A DNA stretch of 5,101 nt from JBKEDG01 sp047973085. Lineage in GTDB: Bacteria > Bacillota_I > Bacilli_A > JBKEDG01. The stretch spans positions 1 through 5,101 of the forward strand of contig JBKEBI010000078.1 of assembly GCA_047973085.1 (NCBI GenBank), read 5' to 3'. Below the pieces are notes generated by a model. The model did not search any database. It was not told where the DNA came from and worked only from the letters and a program-made list of their open reading frames with translations. Made by a program: the position numbers and the translations under genes. Positions 1 through 5,097 of the stretch are shown here, in pieces. Within the stretch, counting starts at the first letter, position 1. Every line of letters begins with the position of its first letter.

Positions 1-334
1 CAAGAACTAGGTTCTTTAGAGGTTGTAACTTATATTTCAGAATCTCAAATTAATTTCAATTTAGATTTCAAATTAATGATTGCTACATCAAACTCGATTG
101 TTGAAGCTAAAGCGGTGTTAGAAAATAGTGGTATTGATATATCATTATTGGGTGAGAAAACATTTAGTTCGTTATACCATCGTTACAAGTATCAATATAA
201 AAATCTGGGTGCTGCAGCATTCCAAACAGAAACACGTGGTAGATAGAAACTTTCAGATAAGAAAACATATGATACCGCTGATGCAGAAACTAAGTTAAAA
301 ATGTTGGAAGCCAGGAATGCGCAACTTGAAGAAT
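1..334 (+). pseudogene. Degenerate IS3/IS150-like transposase OrfA fragment (tentative)
   Basis: Frame 1 is open from the window edge to a TAG at 244-246 and continues sensibly in the same frame beyond it. The part before the stop has an FKL-type start of a helix-turn-helix unit (codons ~23-60), then a YHRYKYQYKNLGAAAF segment and a TRGR motif. This is the order found in IS150-type OrfA proteins, where a 'W..KY...G..GL' stretch precedes a basic RGR linker. After the stop come KLSDKK and a leucine-rich coil (KLKMLEARNAQLEE) matching the OrfA coiled-coil region. The coil then breaks off at about 334, where FrnE-like sequence begins. No terminal inverted repeats, OrfB or DDE domain are visible, so this is a decayed piece and not a working element. 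The family call rests on motif pattern only; another HTH protein is possible. Confidence 0.42.
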
Positions 335-496
335 ACAGTTTATACAGACTTCACTTGTCCATTCTGCTACATTGGTATGTAGAATTTAAATGAAACTATT
401 GAAGGAGCAGGTATTCAAGCTGACTTTGAATACAAAAGTTTTCAAACTTATAGCATCTCCCCTACTATTCCAAATTATCCACTATATACTTATTAA
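335..496 (+). pseudogene. Remnant of FrnE/DsbA-family thiol oxidoreductase
   Basis: Reading from 335, the frame encodes VYTDFTCPFCYIGM, a TAG stop at 380-382, then NLNETIEGAGIQADFEYKSF and a short tail ending at TAA 494-496. An acidic-aromatic lead-in, the CPFC redox motif, the YIG after it and the later 'E-x-KSF' strand are the signature order of the N-terminus of FrnE-like proteins (DsbA superfamily, often labelled 2-hydroxychromene-2-carboxylate isomerase-like). These proteins usually exceed 200 residues; only about 50 codons remain, with an internal stop and no visible start codon or ribosome binding site. The alpha-helical insertion and the C-terminal thioredoxin-fold half are absent. 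The fragment is fused upstream to transposase-like sequence, which suggests a deletion or insertion scar. It is seen clearly as a CxxC oxidoreductase fragment; the FrnE assignment is family knowledge. Confidence 0.62.
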
Positions 497-527
497 TAGA
501 TAACAATTTATAAATTTAAGTTTTCAC

Positions 528-558
528 TTGACCGGTAGCAACTACCGAGTGTTAAACT
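528..558 (+). promoter_or_regulatory. MerR-type promoter of the AKR pseudogene/YajO-like unit
   Basis: A TTGACC -35 box (528-533) is followed by exactly 19 bases and a TAAACT -10 (553-558). Nineteen base pairs is too long for normal SigA promoters but is standard for promoters activated by MerR proteins, which untwist the spacer. The whole arrangement matches the promoter of the intact AKR at 4350-4380, including the same TTGACC and the same spacing. A consensus TATAAT also starts at 558, but it lies 24 bases from the -35 and is less likely to pair with it. The predicted transcript start is near 565, giving a ~30-base leader before the AGGAGA ribosome binding site (587-592). Confidence 0.7.
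532..548 (+). promoter_or_regulatory. MerR operator, slightly degenerate palindrome
   Basis: The spacer holds CCGGTAGC-A-ACTACCGA, a 17-base dyad in which six of eight arm pairs are complementary (CGGTAG/CTACCG). It differs from the perfect dyad at 4360-4376, read on the - strand, at two positions, both in the downstream arm. It sits between the -35 and -10 boxes, as MerR-family operators do. I infer that the regulator encoded at 4407-4811 binds here in trans. Confidence 0.7.
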
Positions 559-596
559 ATAATTTATAAAAACAAGAAAATTAAATAGGAGATATT

Positions 597-1448
597 ATGG
601 AAACAATGACATTAAGCAATGGTGTAGTTATGCCTAAATATGGATTTGGAGTTTTTCAAATTTCGAAGAGTGAATGTAAGAACGTAGTGTTAAATGCTAT
701 TGATAGCGGTTATAGACTTATAGATACTGCACAAAGTTATTTCAATGAGGAACAGGTTGGACTTGCAATTGAAGAAACTGATGTCCCGAGAGAAGAACTA
801 TTTATCACGACAAAAGTTTGGATTGATAACTACGGATATGAAAAAACACTTGAGTCTATTGCTGAGTCGATGAAAAAGTTAAAAGTCGATTACTTAGATT
901 TAGTATTACTTCATCAACCATTCGGTGATTATTATAGTGCTTATCGTGCACTAGTAGAGCTATACAATGAAGGAAAAGTTAAGTCAATTGGTGTGAGTAA
1001 TTTCTATCCAGATCGATTATCTGATATTGTTCATTTTAGCTAAATGGCTCCTCATGAAAATAAAATTGAAGTTAATACATTTAACCAACAGCATCTAGCT
1101 GTGGAGAATATGAGTAAACATAATATAACAGTTCAAGCACGGGCGCCATTTGCCGAAGGAAAAAACAACTTGTTTACAAATGATATTTTAATTGAAATTG
1201 GTAAAAAATATGATAAAAGCCCTGCTCAAGTTGTATTGCGTTGGCTTTTACTACGAGATATTGTTAGTTTAGCAAAAAGTGTGAATAAGGAACGAATTGA
1301 ACAAAACATCAACATTGAAGATTTTTCATTAACATATGAGGATATGGAATTAATCAAGACTATGGATACTCAAACGAGTCAATTCTTTGACCATCAAGAT
1401 CCAAACATTGTTGATTATTTTGCCAAACTAGTTATTGAGCGTAGATAA
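597..1448 (+). pseudogene. Aldo/keto reductase (AKR5-like), broken by a nonsense codon
   Basis: The frame encodes an NADPH-dependent aldo/keto reductase but is interrupted by TAA at 1041-1043 (codon 149). The paralogue at 3460-4305 has GAA (Glu149) at the same place in HFSEMAPH, so one G-to-T change explains the break; the frame is intact on both sides. The N-terminal part (148 codons) keeps the catalytic tetrad D43, Y48, K73 and H106. The distal part (134 codons) carries the second half of the TIM barrel with the KS/R nucleotide-binding strand. That part has changed residues conserved in the paralogue: AWSPL has become ARAPF and VLSKS has become SLAKS, consistent with relaxed constraint. The start at 597 follows AGGAGA (587-592). 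The gene is first in an operon with the YajO-like reductase 24 bases downstream. An ATG directly follows the stop (TAAATG), so some reinitiation is conceivable, but I see no ribosome binding site for it. Confidence 0.88.
870..1001 (+). repeat. Near-identical block shared with the inverted AKR paralogue (copy 1)
   Basis: Codons 92-135 of the broken AKR match codons 92-135 of the intact AKR (3901-4032, opposite strand) with seven differences in 132 bases by manual alignment. Adjacent stretches with equally conserved protein differ far more: seven in 39 bases upstream (831-869) and ten in 60 downstream (1002-1061). The two copies form a long inverted repeat about 2.9 kb apart. Confidence 0.75.
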
Positions 1449-1472
1449 AAAGTATAGAAAGAAGGATTATAT

Positions 1473-2474
1473 ATGAAATATATTAACTTAGGGAATAGTG
1501 GACTTAAAGTTTCACAAATTGGTTTAGGATGCATGACATTTGGAAATTCTGAAACATGGATTCACTCTTGGGTTCTAGATGAACAAAAAAGTATAGAAAT
1601 TATTAAATATGCGTTAGATAAAGGAATTAACTTTTTTGATACTGCGAATGTTTACTCTATAGGTGATAGTGAAGCTATTTTAGGTAAGGCACTAAAACAG
1701 TATGCACGTCGTGAAGATGTTGTAATCGCTACAAAAGTAGGTTTTCCAATGGATGATAAACCAACTAGCGGTGGATTATCACGAAAATCAATAATGCATG
1801 AAGTTGAACAATCTCTACAAAGATTGGATACTGATTATATTGATTTATACATTATCCATAGATGGGATTATAATACACCAATCGAAGAAACAATGAAAGC
1901 ACTACATGACTTAGTTGAATCTGGTAAAGTTAGATACCTTGGGGCTTCTTCCATGTATGCTTGGCAGTTTGCCAAAGCCCAGCAAGTTACAAAGGAAAAT
2001 AATTGGACACAATTTATCTCTATGCAAAACCACTTAAATCTTCTTTATCGTGAAGAAGAACGTGAAATGCAACCCCTTTGCATTGATCAAAACATTGCAA
2101 TGACACCATATAGTCCATTAGCAGCCGGGCGATTAGCAAGACCACTTGGTACACAAACAAATCGTAGTGAATCAGATGAAATTGCTAAACTGAAATATAA
2201 CAAACAGATAGCAATGGATGATGAAATAGTTAATCGTGTAGAAGAATTAAGTAAGAAATACAATGTAAATATGTCTGTTATTTCACTGGCATGGCTATAT
2301 ACAAAACAAAACATGACTGCTCCGATAGTAGGCGCTTCTAAAACCAAATATATTGATGATGCTCTGCAAGCATTAGACTTAAAATTAGATAGTAAAGTAA
2401 TACATTACCTAGAAGAATTATATACACCTAGAGAACTTGTCGGTCCATTAGCTAGCGGTTCAATTAAAATCTAA
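1473..2474 (+). CDS. YajO-like aldo/keto reductase
   Basis: This 333-residue protein is a full-length member of the aldo/keto reductase superfamily, cytosolic NADPH-dependent carbonyl reductases with a TIM barrel. It opens with the family signature LGNSGLKVSQIGLGCMTFG (residues 6-24). It has the tetrad D56, Y61, K88 and H129 within FFDTANVYS, ATKVG and IIHRWDYNTPIEET, and later GASSMYAWQFA, REEEREM, PYSPLAAGRL and a cofactor-site PIVGASK. These stretches closely resemble E. coli YajO, so I place it in that subgroup rather than with the shorter AKR5-like pair in this window. The start follows GAAGGA with a six-base gap. No terminator separates it from the upstream pseudogene, so it is probably transcribed from the MerR-type promoter at 528-558 and ends at the hairpin 2481-2517. 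YajO-type enzymes act on varied aldehydes and ketones; the substrate here is unknown. Confidence 0.93.
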   Translation: MKYINLGNSGLKVSQIGLGCMTFGNSETWIHSWVLDEQKSIEIIKYALDKGINFFDTANVYSIGDSEAILGKALKQYARREDVVIATKVGFPMDDKPTSGGLSRKSIMHEVEQSLQRLDTDYIDLYIIHRWDYNTPIEETMKALHDLVESGKVRYLGASSMYAWQFAKAQQVTKENNWTQFISMQNHLNLLYREEEREMQPLCIDQNIAMTPYSPLAAGRLARPLGTQTNRSESDEIAKLKYNKQIAMDDEIVNRVEELSKKYNVNMSVISLAWLYTKQNMTAPIVGASKTKYIDDALQALDLKLDSKVIHYLEELYTPRELVGPLASGSIKI

Positions 2475-2480
2475 TCAAAC

Positions 2481-2517
2481 AAAAAGTACAATACCTAAAT
2501 TCGGTATTGTACTTTTT
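2481..2517 (+). terminator. Perfect bidirectional intrinsic terminator
   Basis: AAAAAGTACAATACC (2481-2495) and its exact reverse complement (2503-2517) form a 15-bp stem around a 7-base loop. Because the stem ends in A5/T5, each strand gives a hairpin followed by a U run. It begins six bases after the YajO-like stop and lies 91 bases beyond the phosphatase stop on the other strand, so it serves both converging units. Confidence 0.93.
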
Positions 2518-2608
2518 CTTATAATCTGTTTTATATATTTATATTATCAATTAAAACTTGCCACTACCTCATTTGTCCTTTCTCTTTATATTCAATAATA
2601 TGGATTAA

Positions 2609-3433
2609 TCATAATGTGTTTACTATATTTAAAGCTTCAATAAAACCTTCTTCACCTGGAGAAACAACGTGATCTGCTAATTTCTTTAATTTAGTAGTTG
2701 CATTTCCCATCGCAATTGAATAATCACTTACTTCAAACATTGGGATATCATTATTTCCATCACCAATACTTATAATATAGGTCTCGCTTGAATTTGCATA
2801 CTCTCTAATCGCGGTACTTTTTAGTGCGTTCTGGGGAGCAATTTCTATATTGCTTCCTGCTGAATTAAAGACTTCTACATTATAGTTACCATTTAAGTAT
2901 TCAAAAAATTTTGTCTTATCTAATTCAAAATGACTTTCTAACTTATTGATACTAGGCTGATTATTTTGAACAAACTCAATAAGATCATCTACTTTATGAC
3001 TACGTCCATAAACATGATTAAACATGAATTCTAGTCGTTCCTTATACGCCTTCCCTTCTAAATTATATTTAACTAATATTTTTTCTAATTCTTCCATTAC
3101 TTGCGCATGACTATCTTTTTGAATATATACACCTTTTTTAGTGTGAACAATAGCATAATAACCAAAATTATTTAATTCATTAATTAGCTCTATTGCTTCA
3201 GCATTGCTAATGATCTCACTTTTCACATATTTACCATTTGCATATATTTCACCACCATTAGAACCGATTAAATCATAACCCGTCTCAAGTTTTAACAGTT
3301 CTTCTACAGTTCTTCCACTTACAATAACTTTCTCAGCATCACATTTATCTAACGCTTCCCTTATGCTTTTAGTTACTTTATACTCACCATGAACTAACGT
3401 TCCATCAACATCAATACATATCAATTTTTTCAT
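2609..3433 (-). CDS. HAD superfamily (HAD-IIB, Cof-type) phosphatase
   Basis: The 274-residue product is a cytosolic Mg-dependent phosphohydrolase of the Cof/HAD-IIB type. Motif I is IDVDGT, with nucleophile D8 and acid/base D10. Motif II is S39 in VSGRT. Motif III is probably K205 in PQNALKSTA, and motif IV is GDGNNDIPM (D225, D229) followed by SIAMGNA. The C2-type cap lies roughly between residues 80 and 185. I chose the ATG at 3431-3433 because GAGGAG (3438-3443) lies four bases upstream; the in-frame ATG at 3443-3445 has no ribosome binding site and overlaps that motif. The gene starts 26 bases after the AKR stop, so the two are probably one operon. Cof-type enzymes act on sugar phosphates, nucleotides or cofactors such as FMN and PLP; no specific substrate can be assigned. 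The link to carbonyl metabolism is inferred from context only. Confidence 0.92.
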   Translation of the reverse strand: MKKLICIDVDGTLVHGEYKVTKSIREALDKCDAEKVIVSGRTVEELLKLETGYDLIGSNGGEIYANGKYVKSEIISNAEAIELINELNNFGYYAIVHTKKGVYIQKDSHAQVMEELEKILVKYNLEGKAYKERLEFMFNHVYGRSHKVDDLIEFVQNNQPSINKLESHFELDKTKFFEYLNGNYNVEVFNSAGSNIEIAPQNALKSTAIREYANSSETYIISIGDGNNDIPMFEVSDYSIAMGNATTKLKKLADHVVSPGEEGFIEALNIVNTL

Positions 3434-3437
3434 TTTA

Positions 3438-3443
3438 CTCCTC
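3438..3443 (-). promoter_or_regulatory. Ribosome binding site fixing the phosphatase start
   Basis: GAGGAG on the - strand sits four bases before the ATG at 3431-3433. The spacing equals that of the intact AKR (AAGGAGG, 4310-4316, four bases). It overlaps the alternative upstream ATG at 3443-3445, so that codon is unlikely to be the start. Confidence 0.8.
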
Positions 3444-3459
3444 ATTCTATTTTACTTTC

Positions 3460-4305
3460 TTAAATCGCTGGAAATGATGCCATATACTCAACTGCATCAG
3501 GTGTTTGATGATCAAAGAATTGACTCTTACCAGTATCTAACTTTTTAATACTTTCCATTTCACTTTCGGTTAATTCAAAATCAAATATATTTAAATTTTC
3601 AATCATTCTATTTTTATTTATAGATTTTGACAAGACTACAATGTCACGTTGTGTTAACCAACGTAAAATAACTTGTGCAATAGATTTATTATATTTTTTT
3701 GCAATTTCCATTAATAATTCGTTTTCAAATAAGTCATTTTGACCTGCAGCTAAAGGAGACCAAGCTTGATGTAACACTTTATGCTTTTTCATATTTTCTC
3801 CTGCTTTAATTTGTTGATTAAATACATTTGTTTCAACTTGGTTAACATGTGGAGCCATTTCACTGAAATGAGCAATATCAGATAAACGATCCGGATAGAA
3901 GTTACTCACACCAATTGACTTAACTTTTCCTTCATTATATAGTTCCACTAGTGCACGATAAGCACCATAATAATCACCAAATGGTTGATGAAGTAATACT
4001 AAATCTAAGTAATCTACTTTTAACTTTTTCATTGATTCTGCAATTGACTCTAGCGTTTTTTCATATCCATAATTTGTAAACCATACTTTTGTCGTGATAA
4101 ATAATTCTTCTCTCGGAACTTCCGTTGCTTCAATTGCAAGTCCCACTTGTTCTTCGTTAAAATACGCTTGTGCCGTATCAATCATTCTATAACCGGCATC
4201 AATTGCCTCTAATACAGCGTTCGTTGTTTGATCAGATTCAATTTGAAATACTCCGAACCCTAATTTGGGTATTGCAACACCATTATTTAAAATTATTTTT
4301 TCCAT
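3460..4305 (-). CDS. Aldo/keto reductase, AKR5-like (2,5-didehydrogluconate reductase type)
   Basis: The 281-residue protein has the standard length and layout of short bacterial aldo/keto reductases, NADPH-dependent reducers of aldehydes and ketones. It begins with NNGVAIPKLGFGVFQI. It has the tetrad D43 (MIDTAQAY), Y48, K73 (ITTKVW) and H106 (LVLLHQP), then KSIGVSNF (129-136), AWSPLAAG (181-188) and SKSINKNRMIENL with K227, S228, R233 and N237 in the cofactor 2'-phosphate region. The start follows AAGGAGG at 4310-4316. It is divergent from the MerR gene, shares a 101-base regulatory region with it, and is followed 26 bases later by the phosphatase. It is the intact paralogue of the broken gene at 597-1448; similarity is very high through residues ~92-135 and much lower in the C-terminal half. 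Its promoter is a clear MerR-activated type. The natural substrate is unknown; a role in reactive-carbonyl removal is inferred. Confidence 0.95.
   Translation of the reverse strand: MEKIILNNGVAIPKLGFGVFQIESDQTTNAVLEAIDAGYRMIDTAQAYFNEEQVGLAIEATEVPREELFITTKVWFTNYGYEKTLESIAESMKKLKVDYLDLVLLHQPFGDYYGAYRALVELYNEGKVKSIGVSNFYPDRLSDIAHFSEMAPHVNQVETNVFNQQIKAGENMKKHKVLHQAWSPLAAGQNDLFENELLMEIAKKYNKSIAQVILRWLTQRDIVVLSKSINKNRMIENLNIFDFELTESEMESIKKLDTGKSQFFDHQTPDAVEYMASFPAI
3901..4032 (-). repeat. Near-identical block shared with the inverted AKR paralogue (copy 2)
   Basis: This is the counterpart of 870-1001 on the opposite strand, encoding residues 92-135 including catalytic H106. It is a candidate tract for past gene conversion, or for recombination that would invert the DNA between the copies. 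Confidence 0.75.
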
Positions 4306-4317
4306 AAGTCCTCCTTG

Positions 4318-4346
4318 TTGACTTTTATTATTTATTTTTATACAAT
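4318..4346 (+). promoter_or_regulatory. SigA promoter of the merR-type gene
   Basis: TTGACT (4318-4323), a 17-base spacer and TACAAT (4341-4346) make a near-consensus SigA promoter reading toward the regulator. The predicted start near 4353 lies just before the operator palindrome (4360-4376), so bound regulator would sit in the early transcribed region and could repress its own gene. It overlaps the AKR promoter on the other strand. Confidence 0.72.
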
Positions 4347-4349
4347 ATT

Positions 4350-4380
4350 AGTATACCAGCCGGTAGCTGCTACCGGTCAA
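4350..4380 (-). promoter_or_regulatory. MerR-activated promoter of the AKR-phosphatase operon
   Basis: Read on the - strand, TTGACC (4375-4380) is followed by exactly 19 bases and TATACT (4350-4355). Both boxes are good but the spacer is two bases over the SigA optimum, the classic MerR-target geometry. The predicted start is near 4343, giving a ~38-base leader before the AAGGAGG ribosome binding site. Confidence 0.85.
4360..4376. promoter_or_regulatory. MerR operator, perfect palindrome
   Basis: CCGGTAGC-T-GCTACCGG has two perfect 8-base arms around one central base. It lies inside the 19-base spacer of the AKR promoter. The GC-rich dyad stands out in an A/T-rich intergenic region. A close copy precedes the paralogous unit at 532-548. 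Confidence 0.87.
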
Positions 4381-4406
4381 GCAAAATTTTTAGAAAAGGA
4401 GCAATT

Positions 4407-4811
4407 ATGTATACAATGAAGCAAACATGTGAAATTACAGGTCTTACATATGAAACACTAAAGTTTTACTGCAACAAAGGAATTGTACCAAATGTAGAGC
4501 GAAACGCAAACAATCATCGCATTTTTAATGAAGATAATATTAGATGGTTAAAGAACTTATCATGCTTAAGAGATTGTGGTTTATCGATACATGAAATGGT
4601 TGAATACGTAGAACTTGCAGTTGCAGGGCAAAATACAATCCCAGCACGACGAGAAATTTTAAATCTAAAACAGCAGGAAGTAAAAAATAAAATAAAACGT
4701 TTAGAGCAAAGTTTGCGATACATAGAACTTAAACAAGAGTTTTATAATGATGTTGAAGAGGGAAATATTAGCTACTATAGTTATATAGATGTAGATAGTA
4801 TAAAAGAATAA
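4407..4811 (+). CDS. MerR-family transcriptional regulator (AdhR/NmlR-like)
   Basis: This 134-residue cytosolic DNA-binding protein begins with a MerR winged helix-turn-helix: TMKQTCEITGLTYETLKFYC is the recognition unit, RNANNHRIFNEDNIRWL (32-48) the wing and following helix. GLSIHEMVEYV (58-68) follows, and a long dimerisation helix (about 80-113) gives an antiparallel coiled coil. It has four cysteines: C8, C22, C53 and C57. C53 in NLSCLRDCGL aligns by eye with the single conserved sensor cysteine of B. subtilis AdhR (KCMRNAGL). This favours an aldehyde- or electrophile-sensing regulator rather than a metal sensor, as there is no C-terminal metal-binding loop. The start follows AAGGAG with a five-base gap. 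It is divergent from the AKR and should activate that promoter and the similar one at 528-558, and control itself. The inducer is not known. Confidence 0.93.
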   Translation: MYTMKQTCEITGLTYETLKFYCNKGIVPNVERNANNHRIFNEDNIRWLKNLSCLRDCGLSIHEMVEYVELAVAGQNTIPARREILNLKQQEVKNKIKRLEQSLRYIELKQEFYNDVEEGNISYYSYIDVDSIKE

Positions 4812-4832
4812 CTTACAATTAGTTACTCTTTT
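4802..4832 (+). terminator. Intrinsic terminator of the MerR gene, overlapping its stop
   Basis: AAAAGAATAACT (4802-4813) pairs with AGTTACTCTTTT (4821-4832) in a 12-bp stem with one mismatch and a 7-base loop. The MerR stop codon (4809-4811) lies within the left arm. The T run is part of the right arm, as in A/T-rich bidirectional terminators. Confidence 0.72.
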
Positions 4833-4874
4833 ATATTAATTATCCCAGATTAGTTTAAATGCAGAGCATAAAAC

Positions 4875-4913
4875 TAAAAGCACAATTAACATGTACGTTA
4901 ACTGTGTCTTTTA
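4875..4913. terminator. Interrupted hairpin, possible second terminator
   Basis: TAAAAGCACA (4875-4884) plus TTAAC (4886-4890) pair with GTTAA (4897-4901) plus TGTG and CTTTTA (4903-4906, 4908-4913), with one mismatch, one bulged T and loop ATGTAC. Read on the - strand it is followed by a weak U-rich run (GTTTTATG). It could back up the terminator of the - strand RNA at 4928-5062 or end read-through from the MerR gene. No role can be proved from sequence. Confidence 0.45.
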
Positions 4914-4927
4914 CTATTATTGAACAT

Positions 4928-4980
4928 AAAAAAAACTTCTTAGTGAAATACACTGTGGAGTGCACTTCATTAAGAAGTTT
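4928..4980 (-). terminator. Strong intrinsic terminator with eight-U tail
   Basis: On the - strand AAACTTCTTAATGAA (4980-4966) pairs with the stretch 4947-4933 in a 15-bp stem containing one G-U pair. Above it is a 3x3 internal loop and an inner CACT/AGTG hairpin (4951-4962). Eight T residues (4935-4928) follow or overlap the stem foot. On the + strand no T run of that length follows, so termination is directed leftward. Confidence 0.85.
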
Positions 4981-5062
4981 AATTAAGATGGTACCAAATA
5001 TGTTATCTCGAAAGAACTAATTCTACATACTACCATTTAGAAATAATTCATTTCCTTTTCTT
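4928..5062 (-). ncRNA. Candidate small RNA, about 135 nt
   Basis: A near-consensus promoter (5069-5097) and a strong intrinsic terminator (4928-4980), both on the - strand, bound a stretch with no long reading frame. Between them the RNA can fold on itself: ATGGTA (5036-5031) pairs with TACCAT (4993-4988), and TATGT (rc of 5025-5029 gives its partner) continues the stem at 4999-5003/5025-5029. A small AGAA-TTAG-TTCT hairpin forms at its tip (5013-5024). The next gene on this strand is over 600 bases further left, past the terminator, so an attenuator or leader for a downstream gene is unlikely. The RNA could carry a 17-codon frame (5036 to 4983), but it has no well-spaced ribosome binding site. 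I do not recognise the RNA as a known staphylococcal family; that is only from memory. The start near 5062 is predicted. Confidence 0.55.
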
Positions 5063-5068
5063 AAACAT

Positions 5069-5097
5069 AGTATAACTCTAAGCATTACTCAAGTCAA
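5069..5097 (-). promoter_or_regulatory. Near-consensus SigA promoter of the candidate small RNA
   Basis: On the - strand TTGACT (5097-5092), exactly 17 bases, then TATACT (5074-5069). Five of six bases match consensus in each box, with optimal spacing, stronger than the other promoters in the window. It has no palindrome in the spacer, so it is probably not a MerR target. The predicted start is near 5062. Confidence 0.75.

Noticed and set aside
558..563. Consensus TATAAT as the -10 of the first AKR unit
   Set aside because: It is 24 bases from TTGACC, too far; TAAACT at 553-558 gives the same 19-bp geometry as the paralogous promoter.
1044..1448. Independent 134-residue gene
   Set aside because: It is the C-terminal half of the AKR in the same frame as 597-1043, with no own ribosome binding site; treated as part of the pseudogene.
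2087..2347. 86-codon frame on the - strand
   Set aside because: Lies wholly antisense to the YajO-like reductase, which has strong family motifs there; no ribosome binding site or recognisable domain.
3434..3445. Four-codon longer start for the phosphatase (ATG at 3443-3445)
   Set aside because: No ribosome binding site upstream, and it overlaps the GAGGAG that properly serves the ATG at 3431-3433.
4514..4723. 69-codon frame on the - strand
   Set aside because: Antisense to the MerR gene, no domain, composition typical of a shadow frame.
4933..4980. Terminal inverted repeats of an insertion sequence
   Set aside because: The arms are too close together and followed by a T run on one strand only; a terminator explains them better.
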